This document shows positions 5,773 to 13,400 of a DNA stretch of 17,816 nucleotides, piece by piece. Below the pieces are notes generated by a model, which saw only the letters and a list, made by a program, of their open reading frames with translations, was not told the origin of the DNA and did not search any database. This DNA comes from Candidatus Sigynarchaeota archaeon (GTDB lineage: Archaea; Asgardarchaeota; Lokiarchaeia; Sigynarchaeales; Sigynarchaeaceae). The stretch covers positions 1 to 17,816 of the forward strand of contig JAUQYW010000670.1 of the NCBI GenBank assembly GCA_030587525.1. The letters run 5' to 3'. Position numbers and translations under genes: made by a program. Numbering within the stretch: position 1 is the stretch's first letter; every line of letters begins with the position of its first letter.

Positions 5773-6090
5773 ATGCCACAAATACGAAAGTACGTGCACA
5801 AAGCAGGACCGGGAGAGGTCGAGGCGAAGGGAAAAACATGCAACATCAAGGGCTGCAACAATCCCGCCGTCCGCTCGTTATCTAGGGAGGCTTACGAGAC
5901 ATATTTACGGGATGCAGGGCTTGAATTAAAATCCGACAAGGAACGCAAAATAATGCCGTGCGATGCACATTACAAGGACATCAAGAAGAAAAAGAAGAAG
6001 GACGACAAGGTTACCAAGGCGAAGTTTTCAAAAGGAGCGGTTTCCAAGGTAGGCGCTAAGGGTTGGACAGGCGAAGGCTTCATAGAATAA
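5773..6090 (+). CDS. Small zinc-knuckle-like, lysine-rich protein (105 aa)
   Basis: From the ATG at 5773 the protein has 105 residues. A likely metal site is formed by C23 and C28 (CNIKGC) and C63 and H66 (CDAHYKD), a C-x4-C...C-x2-H pattern. The segment between includes AVRSLSREAYETYL. After the site comes a run of lysines (DIKKKKKKDDK) and a basic, glycine-containing tail. Small archaeal proteins with a CxxxGC...CxxHY arrangement exist and are mostly uncharacterised; binding to RNA, DNA or the ribosome is a reasonable guess. An upstream in-frame ATG at 5743 would add ten residues, but it lies only about 20 bases after the TATA box. The gene converges with the 230-residue gene; a hairpin spans both stop regions. 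Confidence 0.75.
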   Translation: MPQIRKYVHKAGPGEVEAKGKTCNIKGCNNPAVRSLSREAYETYLRDAGLELKSDKERKIMPCDAHYKDIKKKKKKDDKVTKAKFSKGAVSKVGAKGWTGEGFIE

Positions 6091-6102
6091 TCGAAGCCCT
6101 TC
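6073..6102. terminator. Hairpin between convergent genes
   Basis: GAAGGCTTC (6073-6081) pairs with GAAGCC-C-TTC (6093-6102, one bulged C) around an 11-base loop that contains the stop codon of the plus-strand gene. It lies just before the stop of the minus-strand gene at 6109. Confidence 0.45.
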
Positions 6103-6108
6103 ACATGT

Positions 6109-6801
6109 TTACCAGGCCGATCCATCCAGGAAATCCATGATGAACTTTTTCCACTTGAGCGCATCGCCGCAAAATTGCTTTATTTTATCCTCCGGAAAGG
6201 CTTCATCCGGGGACTTCGAGCGCATCTGGTCCATGAAGCTCATCCATTTATTCATCGAGAGTTGAATCAAGTTAGCACCTGACGCGTTCATGAGCAGCGG
6301 GATGTTTGCTGCGTATTCTCGCGTTTTTCCGACGCTATAATACACGGTTCTATTATTTTCCTTGTTCATTGCGCTGTTGATGGCTTCGTCGATTTTTTCC
6401 ACGATGATGATGGTCTTGATGATGTCGACCTTCTTTTCCTTCCTAGCAGTGATTTTTTCGAGAAATGCGAGGGATTTTTGCTTGTATTCCCCGATAATCG
6501 CGTCGACCTTGTCGACCAATTCATGGTTGCACCAGACCGTGAGTTCGACGCCCCGATCCGTGGCTTCTATCTGGTAAAATTGGTTATTCTTATTGAGGAA
6601 CACGGCGACATTTCCGAAATCATCGGCCTCGGGGACCAGCCGGAAATAGATATTTCTCGATGCAGGTCCATTCGTGCCATGGACGGCTGTGTGGAATACA
6701 TCGTTCTTTTTCCAGCCACTTGGAATTGCATCAATGATGATTTTCTTGTTTGTCCAAACTTCTTTTGCTTTTTGGAAGTGTTCGAGTATCGTCATGGTCA
6801 T
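6109..6801 (-). CDS. Hypothetical soluble protein (230 aa)
   Basis: A 230-residue cytoplasmic-looking protein with no membrane segment or signal peptide. The first half looks alpha/beta (WTNKKIIIDAIPSGW, RNIYFRLVPEAD, VELTVWCNHELVDK). A lysine-rich, probably coiled or helical section follows at about 105-150 (ITARKEKKVDIIKTI). The C-terminal half is helical and ends DFLDGSAW. I do not recognise a family or catalytic motif. It has its own TATA box 30 bases upstream of the predicted transcript start, in the gap after the SepSecS stop, so it is probably expressed separately, though read-through from the operon is possible. Two ATG codons stand six bases apart at the start (6801 and 6795). Confidence 0.75.
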   Translation of the reverse strand: MTMTILEHFQKAKEVWTNKKIIIDAIPSGWKKNDVFHTAVHGTNGPASRNIYFRLVPEADDFGNVAVFLNKNNQFYQIEATDRGVELTVWCNHELVDKVDAIIGEYKQKSLAFLEKITARKEKKVDIIKTIIIVEKIDEAINSAMNKENNRTVYYSVGKTREYAANIPLLMNASGANLIQLSMNKWMSFMDQMRSKSPDEAFPEDKIKQFCGDALKWKKFIMDFLDGSAW

Positions 6802-6852
6802 AAGCCAGAAATAGCGGATGTGCGATGATCAATATGTAAATTCACATTTTTA

Positions 6853-6862
6853 GTATATAAAC
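6853..6862 (-). promoter_or_regulatory. TATA box of the 230-aa gene
   Basis: The minus strand reads GTTTATATAC, centred about 56 bases before the ATG and predicting a leader of about 30 bases. Confidence 0.6.
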
Positions 6863-6900
6863 ATCGCTTTCGCGCCCCGCTTGTACACATTTGATGAGCA

Positions 6901-8256
6901 TCACGACGTCCTGCCCAATTGGTGCGCGAGTTTGTTGAGGCGCTCTATTAGCATCTCGAAGTCAGCACGCCGAGCACCTATACCAGCATTGAGCGTCATG
7001 TACGGCACGGGATACCTGTCGATGCAGCTGCCATACTCGCCCGGGAACACGACTCTCGGTCCAGTAACGCGAAGGTTATAGAGCATCCCGCCGACATCCC
7101 GGGTTAGGCCATTCAGTGTCATTGCCGTGGCAATAGGATTTTCAATTTCGAGCAATCGTTGACCTATCTTTGATGCGAACTCCCCCACTTTCTCTTGAAG
7201 ATACTGCCTGTTTGCTTTTTGTTCTTCCATCAGCTTTCGATATCCCGAAAGGCCCAGCGATAGCACGGCGGCCAGGAATTGCACGAGCGGTTGCGCGGAA
7301 GCTCTCCCTGCATATGTCTGGCTCAATACCTCCATTTTCTCGATGGACGGTGAACAAATAACGGCGCCACCGACCGGCGTGAGAAAATTCTTGTCCGTGC
7401 TTTGTACGATGTAATCGATTCGGCCTGCGTCTATTCCCCCGCGCAGCACCTTCAGATAAGTCTCGCTTTGCATGCCATACGAATTGTTGATCACGTGCGG
7501 AATCGACAGGTCCTTGCAGAGTTTTGCGATATTTTTCACGTTATCCGGAAGCCTGGGTGGGAAAAACGCGGTCGTGCTCAGTATCGCTGCCGTTTTTTCA
7601 GTGATGGCTTCTTTAATGCGTTCGAAAGGGACTTCAACCGCATCGCCATTGATAATGGATGGAATGATGATCGGCGTGAAACCGGCTAGCTTGATGCCCT
7701 TGATCGGGGATTTATGGTCCACGCGTGGAATGATCACTTCCGATCGTTTCCACGGATCTCCTGGTGAAACTTTTTCCCATTCCTGGTGGATCGTGGCCAT
7801 ACAGAGGCCCAAGCTCATGCCCGTGGCCATTGGCAAGACGATCGCATCGCCGATCTTGGGAAGCCCGATTTTCTTCAGCAGGCTCGTGGCAATCTTGCCC
7901 GAGAGCAAGTTCAATATGGAACCTCCCGCGGCTTTCGGTTGCACGGCCATGATGTCCCCGCTCCGGCCTATGCCGTGCGCGAATCCGGCAGATAATGACA
8001 GCACGTAATCGTTGACCGTTCTACCTTCTCGCTCGCCGACCCTAGCAGCAGATTCATCCTTGTCCGTGTCCATGCTGGAAAGCAAATCAAAAAATAGTCG
8101 GAGCTGCTTTTCATTCCATCCAGCATCCGGAATGCTGCGCTGGTCAAGCACTTGTTTTATGGGATCCAGCAAGTCATCAAGAACTATCAAGCCCCTTTCC
8201 AAGATGCCTTTATCCATCAAGTCCTTGAGTTTTTCCCTGAGTAGATCCTTGAACAT
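6901..8256 (-). CDS. spcS: O-phosphoseryl-tRNA(Sec) selenium transferase (SepSecS, selenocysteine synthase)
   Basis: A 451-residue PLP enzyme that converts O-phosphoseryl-tRNA(Sec) to selenocysteinyl-tRNA(Sec) using selenophosphate, the last step of archaeal and eukaryotic selenocysteine synthesis. The family hallmarks are easy to see: MDTDKDE at about 62-68, GEREGRT at 74-80, HGIGRSGD at 94-101, QPKAAGGS at 106-113, the PLP-lysine motif STDKNFLTPVGG with K289, YAGRASAQP after it, and NLRVTGPR near the C-terminus. Length matches the methanococcal enzyme (about 436). The cell should therefore also have PSTK, tRNA(Sec), selenophosphate synthetase and a Sec elongation factor, none of which lies here. 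It is the third gene of a tight operon behind the signal peptidase (26-base gap, no TATA box between). Its own stop codon is TGA. Confidence 0.95.
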   Translation of the reverse strand: MFKDLLREKLKDLMDKGILERGLIVLDDLLDPIKQVLDQRSIPDAGWNEKQLRLFFDLLSSMDTDKDESAARVGEREGRTVNDYVLSLSAGFAHGIGRSGDIMAVQPKAAGGSILNLLSGKIATSLLKKIGLPKIGDAIVLPMATGMSLGLCMATIHQEWEKVSPGDPWKRSEVIIPRVDHKSPIKGIKLAGFTPIIIPSIINGDAVEVPFERIKEAITEKTAAILSTTAFFPPRLPDNVKNIAKLCKDLSIPHVINNSYGMQSETYLKVLRGGIDAGRIDYIVQSTDKNFLTPVGGAVICSPSIEKMEVLSQTYAGRASAQPLVQFLAAVLSLGLSGYRKLMEEQKANRQYLQEKVGEFASKIGQRLLEIENPIATAMTLNGLTRDVGGMLYNLRVTGPRVVFPGEYGSCIDRYPVPYMTLNAGIGARRADFEMLIERLNKLAHQLGRTS

Positions 8257-8282
8257 GGTGTTTCACTAAACCAACTTTTCCC

Positions 8283-8867
8283 TTAGACTGCCGCAGCTTG
8301 TGGTCCTAGTCCCGAGGGATGCCCCTCCTCTGACTGTTTTACCGGAACCTCCTTTGATTCAGCTTCTTTTTCAGGATGTTTAGCATCCCACACGATGCTC
8401 AACACAAGCACGGCCGCCAAGATAACCAACAAGGGGATCGCGATGTTCGTCCGGTCGAGAAATAATTTTACCCAGCCAAGTTTCGGGATTACGCCAACGA
8501 CCTTGCCATACACTTTCTCTTCCGGTATCCAGTATCCATCGGGAGCATAGTTCGCGTCGCCTTGCGTCCTGAACCACCACTTTCCAGATGACCAGTTTTT
8601 GTCGATGACCCGATGCACGACAGGTTCCTGGAGGGGAACAGGCCACACGCCTTGGGTCTCGTAAATTATGATATCCCCGGTGCGATTCACGTGGCTTCCA
8701 GCAATGATATCTTCACCCGGGACGTTCTGCACGAACAAAATATCCCCCTCATAAATGGTCGGCACCATGGATCCAGACGTAACGACGACGATAGGTACCG
8801 GCGTGTTCATGACAGCACGCAAGATCAAGTAGCTAGCGAACGTGCCTCCGAAGATCGCGGCGATCAC
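8283..8867 (-). CDS. Signal peptidase I, archaeal/ER (Sec11-like) type
   Basis: A membrane serine protease that removes signal peptides from exported proteins. Counted from the GTG at 8867 (194 residues), the nucleophile is S33 in TSGSMVPT, followed by GDILFV, the histidine H85 in PVVHRV (where bacterial enzymes have lysine) and the acidic GDAN motif with D104. A second membrane helix lies at about 142-162 (NIAIPLLVILAAVLVLS). The N-terminal helix is cut short with this start. The same frame is open upstream to the DUF1512 stop but has no ATG, GTG or TTG there. The expected start, ATG at 8920 one base after that stop, is in another frame. A -1 shift at 8897-8903 would join them and give a normal N-terminus (MVARTRKKGNKQILVSS, then the helix), 212 residues in all. 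Confidence 0.9.
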   Translation of the reverse strand: MIAAIFGGTFASYLILRAVMNTPVPIVVVTSGSMVPTIYEGDILFVQNVPGEDIIAGSHVNRTGDIIIYETQGVWPVPLQEPVVHRVIDKNWSSGKWWFRTQGDANYAPDGYWIPEEKVYGKVVGVIPKLGWVKLFLDRTNIAIPLLVILAAVLVLSIVWDAKHPEKEAESKEVPVKQSEEGHPSGLGPQAAAV

Positions 8868-8896
8868 GATGCTAGATACGAGGATCTGCTTGTTGC

Positions 8897-8903
8897 CTTT
8901 TTT
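8897..8903 (-). other. Slippery heptamer A-AAA-AAG (possible -1 frameshift or homopolymer error) in the signal peptidase gene
   Basis: Reading from ATG 8920, codons run ATG GTG GCT CGG ACA CGA AAA AAG. The last seven bases are a canonical X-XXY-YYZ slip site in the right phase. After a -1 slip the next codon is GGC at 8897, which enters the signal peptidase frame. Without the slip the ATG frame stops after 18 codons. A missing A in a run of six would look the same. Confidence 0.55.
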
Positions 8904-8921
8904 CGTGTCCGAGCCACCATT

Positions 8922-10067
8922 TTAGATGCCGATGCCGATCGTGTTTCCGATACCGGCGAGAATGATGTTGGATCCATCAGCGGTTCGCTTTTCTATCGCT
9001 ATCTTGATGCGTTCCACGATTGTCTTGACACTCATGGAGATCGATTTTTTCATGCACGTAATGGCATCGACCAGGTTCTCTTTGCAAAGGTATGCATCGA
9101 CCGGGATCTTGTTCGCGGTGCTCGCTTCCTCGATTTTAAATTTCTCGTTGCCGATCCCGCCGATGGCAGCACCGACCCCTTCGACGATGGAACCCGACTT
9201 GTCGCCTTCCAGTTTCATTGCCGCATCTATCATGAGGATTCGATCCACCTTGCCCTCGAGTTGATCGACGAGCATCTTGATTCCTTCACCGGGCTTGCCG
9301 ACGGTTCCACCGGGTCCCATCGCTCGGATGACATAGACATTTCTATTCATGAATGAGACCTTTTGCACGATGGTTTCCTTGCATATCTCCTTTGCCTCGA
9401 CACCCTCAGGCTTAATCGATCGCACGAACGTCGCTGCAACTTGTGGACCGAGCGCATCGCCGATGGGCTGGCCGTAGTAGAATGCCTTTGCAGCTTTCGT
9501 GTACGCTTCCGCCATCTGTTCGATGATCTTGAGTTGCATCGCGATCTGCATGACGAGGATCATGCTCCCCGATTTTTTGCCCTGGATAAAGAAATGGCGC
9601 ACAAGTCGATACACGCTATCCACGGCCATGGCTGCCTCGATCAGGTTTTCGAGATTGCGGCCTTCGCGGGGAACGATGCCCGGGACGAGCATCTTCACGG
9701 CATCTTCCCACCGGCTTTCGCGGACATTGATGAGCTGGTCGAGCTTCGGAATGATACCCGCGGGATCCAGCGACACCGGCTCGATCATGACGAATTGGAA
9801 GAATTCATCGAGAAACGGGTCCAATTCTTTCGTGCCGACCTCGCTTTGATCCTTGCCTTTGGTTACCTTCTTTCGTAACTCGATGATCTTGTTTTTTGTC
9901 AGGTTTTTCGTTTCATCGCGCATGGTCTTGAATTTGATGAGCGATGCTTCGAGCTGCCGCGAGTAAATAAAGAACTGTAATTTATTACCGTAGAAAATTG
10001 AAACGAAGATGAAAATGTAGAAGACGATATTTAAAATTATCTGCCAGGGCTCTGTTTGTTGTAGCAT
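8922..10067 (-). CDS. DUF1512 family archaeal membrane-anchored protein
   Basis: A 381-residue protein with one N-terminal membrane helix (about residues 9-27), a basic region, and a large soluble domain that should face the cytoplasm. Conserved-looking glycine-rich stretches include RAMGPGGTVGKPGEG in the middle and GVGAAIGGIGNEKFKIEE toward the end; the C-terminus is GIGNTIGIGI. This fits the archaeal DUF1512 family, whose function is unknown. It is the first gene of the operon: the signal peptidase ATG follows its TAA by a single base. A link with protein export or membrane quality control is suggested only by that coupling. A hairpin and TATA-like element lie just upstream, and the region behind is shared with the divergent giant-protein gene. 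Confidence 0.85.
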   Translation of the reverse strand: MLQQTEPWQIILNIVFYIFIFVSIFYGNKLQFFIYSRQLEASLIKFKTMRDETKNLTKNKIIELRKKVTKGKDQSEVGTKELDPFLDEFFQFVMIEPVSLDPAGIIPKLDQLINVRESRWEDAVKMLVPGIVPREGRNLENLIEAAMAVDSVYRLVRHFFIQGKKSGSMILVMQIAMQLKIIEQMAEAYTKAAKAFYYGQPIGDALGPQVAATFVRSIKPEGVEAKEICKETIVQKVSFMNRNVYVIRAMGPGGTVGKPGEGIKMLVDQLEGKVDRILMIDAAMKLEGDKSGSIVEGVGAAIGGIGNEKFKIEEASTANKIPVDAYLCKENLVDAITCMKKSISMSVKTIVERIKIAIEKRTADGSNIILAGIGNTIGIGI

Positions 10068-10085
10068 AGTATCATTCCGCTAATC

Positions 10086-10109
10086 TGGAAGTGAATGGTG
10101 ACACTTCCA
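10086..10109 (-). promoter_or_regulatory. 8-bp perfect inverted repeat at the DUF1512 operon start
   Basis: TGGAAGTG (10086-10093) and CACTTCCA (10102-10109) are perfect inverted repeats around 8 bases. They sit over the predicted transcription start, 19 bases before the DUF1512 ATG. This could be an operator or a leader hairpin. Confidence 0.45.
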
Positions 10110-10120
10110 AGAGGGAATTG

Positions 10121-10133
10121 CTTTTTATTTATC
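10121..10133 (-). promoter_or_regulatory. TATA-like element of the DUF1512-signal peptidase-SepSecS operon
   Basis: The minus strand reads GATAAATAAAAAG, centred near 10127, which predicts transcription from about 10101 and a leader of some 33 bases. Confidence 0.45.
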
Positions 10134-10227
10134 TTGTGGTTTCATGGAATAATAGGTTATGGAACGCTGGTGAAGCTATTCGATTGACCAAGTTTCTCCC
10201 CATAAATGAATGCACTACCTTTTTTCC

Positions 10228-10257
10228 ATAGGCAATAGAATAAAGCCTATTTATACC
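10228..10257 (+). promoter_or_regulatory. Candidate promoter of the giant gene with overlapping inverted repeat
   Basis: CTATTTATACC (10247-10257) is a good TATA-like match. The inverted repeat ATAGGC (10228-10233) / GCCTAT (10245-10250) ends inside it, a position where a bound regulator would block TBP and TFB. The leader to the ATG at 10419 would be about 145 bases. Confidence 0.4.
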
Positions 10258-10303
10258 ATGATTATCTATTCATTGTTATCGCGTCAGTAAATGCTGATAG
10301 TTG

Positions 10304-10322
10304 GCGGAAAATCATTCTCCGC
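10304..10322. promoter_or_regulatory. 19-bp near-perfect palindrome, possible operator
   Basis: GCGGAAAAT-C-ATTCTCCGC is symmetric in 8 of 9 pairs around a single central base. This is the size and symmetry of a site for a dimeric winged-helix regulator. It lies between the candidate TATA and the giant gene's start. Confidence 0.4.
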
Positions 10323-10418
10323 AAGGATCCAGAACTCATCCATACTCTTTCGTGATCCCGTGGGGAGATATTGATTAACCAACAAAAATCAGGTTTCCGT
10401 TCATTAGAGTGACGAAAC

Positions 10419-13400
10419 ATGATACACATAAGAAAAAACGAAAATCAAAAATTGTTTTTCATCAGCCTTGCTATTGTCTTGGCTATTATCGTTGCTGGAT
10501 CGGGGAAAGATTTGACCGGAATTACGTCGTCTAATGATCCCCTAGTGGACCCGGGTGCCATAGATCAAAGCGATGGCCCCTTGTTGAATTACACGATGAC
10601 CGTCGGCGCGCCGTACACGTGGGTAGATGCGACGTCAGGCGTGCGGTGCGATGCTATAGCCGGCAGGGATGATGCATGCCAGCAATTCACGCTGCCATTC
10701 ACTTTCCACTTCTACAATGAGACGTTCAATTACATGTATGTCTGCACTAATGGCTACGTGAGTTTTGAGTATGCGACATCGTATAACAATATGAACTTTC
10801 CTGTGTCCAGTCCGCGCTACATGATAGCACCTTATTGGGATGATCTTCATTCCACGAGCCCGTGCAACATCTTCGTGCGCAACATGACCGGACCGAACCG
10901 GGTCGTGATCGAGTTCCAGGATTATTATACGCTTTCCAACAATTATATCGGGACGTTCGAGATTATTTTGTATGAAAGCCAGATGATCATTTTCAATTAT
11001 GATTCTGTCAATTACGTTGGCGATTGCACGACCGGCTTGAACTTTGGCCAGGACACCCGATATTTCACCCAATACTCGGGTTTGACGCCAATTACTGATG
11101 ATCTATCGATTCAGTTCATTGCGATTATCAATAATTTTCCCCCATCTCTTGTAAATGGCACTGTTTCTCCTGCTTCCGGGCCGCAAAGCACGCTATTCAC
11201 TTACATTGTCGATTATGTCGATGCAGATAATAACACGCCTATTTACGTGAATGCCGTCATCGATGGCTGGACATATGATATGGTCAAACAGAACATGTCC
11301 GACATCAACTATGTTGACGGATGCCGGTTCCAATTCTTGACCCATTTGCAGCCCGGGGCCCATACTTATTATTTCGAGTGCATGGACACGATCTACACGG
11401 CATCTACATCAGTTACATCAAATCCAGCGGTCTCCGCCGAAAGCGCGTCGAATGCTTCGTTGACTTCTCTTGGCGTGAATCCCCCGATGGGGCATATAAA
11501 CGGCATGTATACCTACGCAGTGATTTATTCTGATCCATACAATATCGAACCCTCCCTCAACATCGTCGTAAATAGCGTGACTTTTATTCTCAACAAAGTA
11601 GACCCGGCCGACAATGATTACGTGGACGGGTGCATCTACGCTATAAATCTCATGTTAACAGCCGGTGGAACGTATGAATACACGTTTAACGCGTTCAACG
11701 CGTTCATGGTTACCTCGCTCGGGCCGATTCCAGGGCCCGTGGTCGGTCCCATGATACTCCACGCCCCAATTGCCATCAATTCAAACTCGCAGCTCGATGC
11801 ATTTTGCGCTGGAAACGGAACGGATGGGATATCGTGGGCCACTGCCCACGTTCTTGAAAACTTCATCATCAATGCGGATGGAAATCGAAGCGCGATCAGC
11901 ATCCAAAACACGAACCGATTCTTAATCATCCGGAATTGCATCCTTTCTGGTGCTGGCAGCATGTACTGGGGAGATGCGGGTATAAGTATAATGTACAGTT
12001 CGAACATCCGCATCATCAACTGCACTATCGAAAGCAATGGCCGGGATGGCATTTTCATATATGACAGTAGCAATGATGAAGTGCTGGATACCGTATTGGC
12101 ATCAAATTTTGAAAATATTTATGCAGAATATTCAACACAGCTTCGTATCCACAATAATACGATAAATTCTGGATCTTACGGCATTTATTTCTCGTGGAGC
12201 GTTCAAGACGTGGTTGTCACGAACAATACCATCTCTGGATGCAATAATGAGGGGATTCGAATCTATGGAGATTGTGATAATATCACCATCGCGATGAATA
12301 TCCTCTTCAGTAACTGGGTGGGTATGCGGCTTGAAAACCAAGTCTCGAATATTTGCACGTTAAAAAACGCGTTCATTATGAACTCGTGGTATCAAGTCGT
12401 GAACGATGCTACTATGGGATCTAATAACACGTGGGATGACGGGGTGAATGGCAACTACTACAGCGATTATACCTCACAGAATCCCGCGGCCCTCAACAAC
12501 GGCATCGTCTGGGAAACGGATTACGCTATCAATGGTTCGGCGGGTGGTTACGACACGCGCCCGCTGGTATCGCCCTTTGTGTTCCAACCCGATAACTTCG
12601 CGCCGAGTTTCATAAGCCCTTCTTGCTCGCCGGTTTCAGGAACGCAAGCGACCGTATTCACTTTCAGAATTACTTATGTCGATGCCGATAACAACAGGCC
12701 AAGATACGTGAACCTGGTGCTCGATGGCATCGCCTATCCGATGGGGAAAAGTAACACGTCCGATACGAACTATGCCGACGGCAATATTTACATCACTTCG
12801 ATATACGTGCAACCTGGATCACATATCTATTCCTTCTCGTGTTTCGACGGTCGATTCTACGGGTCATCGAGCAACATGAGCGGTCCGACGGTCACTTCAT
12901 CAAACACCGTTGCCCCCAACTTGACTGATATTGGGTTCTTCCCAATGATGGGCCACCGGTTCCAAAGATATGACTTTATGGTGAACTACACGGATGCAGA
13001 TAACAACGCACCAACCTTGATCGACATCACGGTCAACGGGACATCATATCCTATGACGAAACTGATTCCAACCGATACAAATTATATGGACGGTTGCCTG
13101 TTCGGAATATCGATCCAACTCAACGTCACAGGCACTTATGAATATTCGTTATTTGCATTTGACGGGCTTTACACCGCGTTCACCAATACAACTGTCGGTC
13201 CTACCGTAGACATCATCATGATGCACGCTCCCATCAGGATCACTAGCAATGCCCAGCTCGACGCGTTTTGTGCGGGGAACGGGACCGATGGCTTGTCGTG
13301 GGGAACGGCGCACGTGATCAGGGATCTCGCGATTGATGCCAACGGCGACACAGCCGGGATCTACCTTTCGACGACGACACGATATTTGATCATCGAGAAT

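Noticed and set aside
6901..6903. TGA stop of SepSecS as a possible selenocysteine codon with read-through
   Set aside because: Read-through adds only about 16 residues before TAA, the protein already matches the family's full length, and I see no SECIS-like structure in the short region before the next gene.
8613..9878. Long plus-strand open frames opposite the signal peptidase and DUF1512 genes
   Set aside because: They are antisense shadows: composition is rich in H, R and D with no domain, while the minus strand encodes clear families.
11636..12073. Minus-strand open frames within the giant gene (also at 10635, 14097, 16647)
   Set aside because: All lie opposite an uninterrupted, repeat-rich plus-strand protein and show no motif or promoter of their own.
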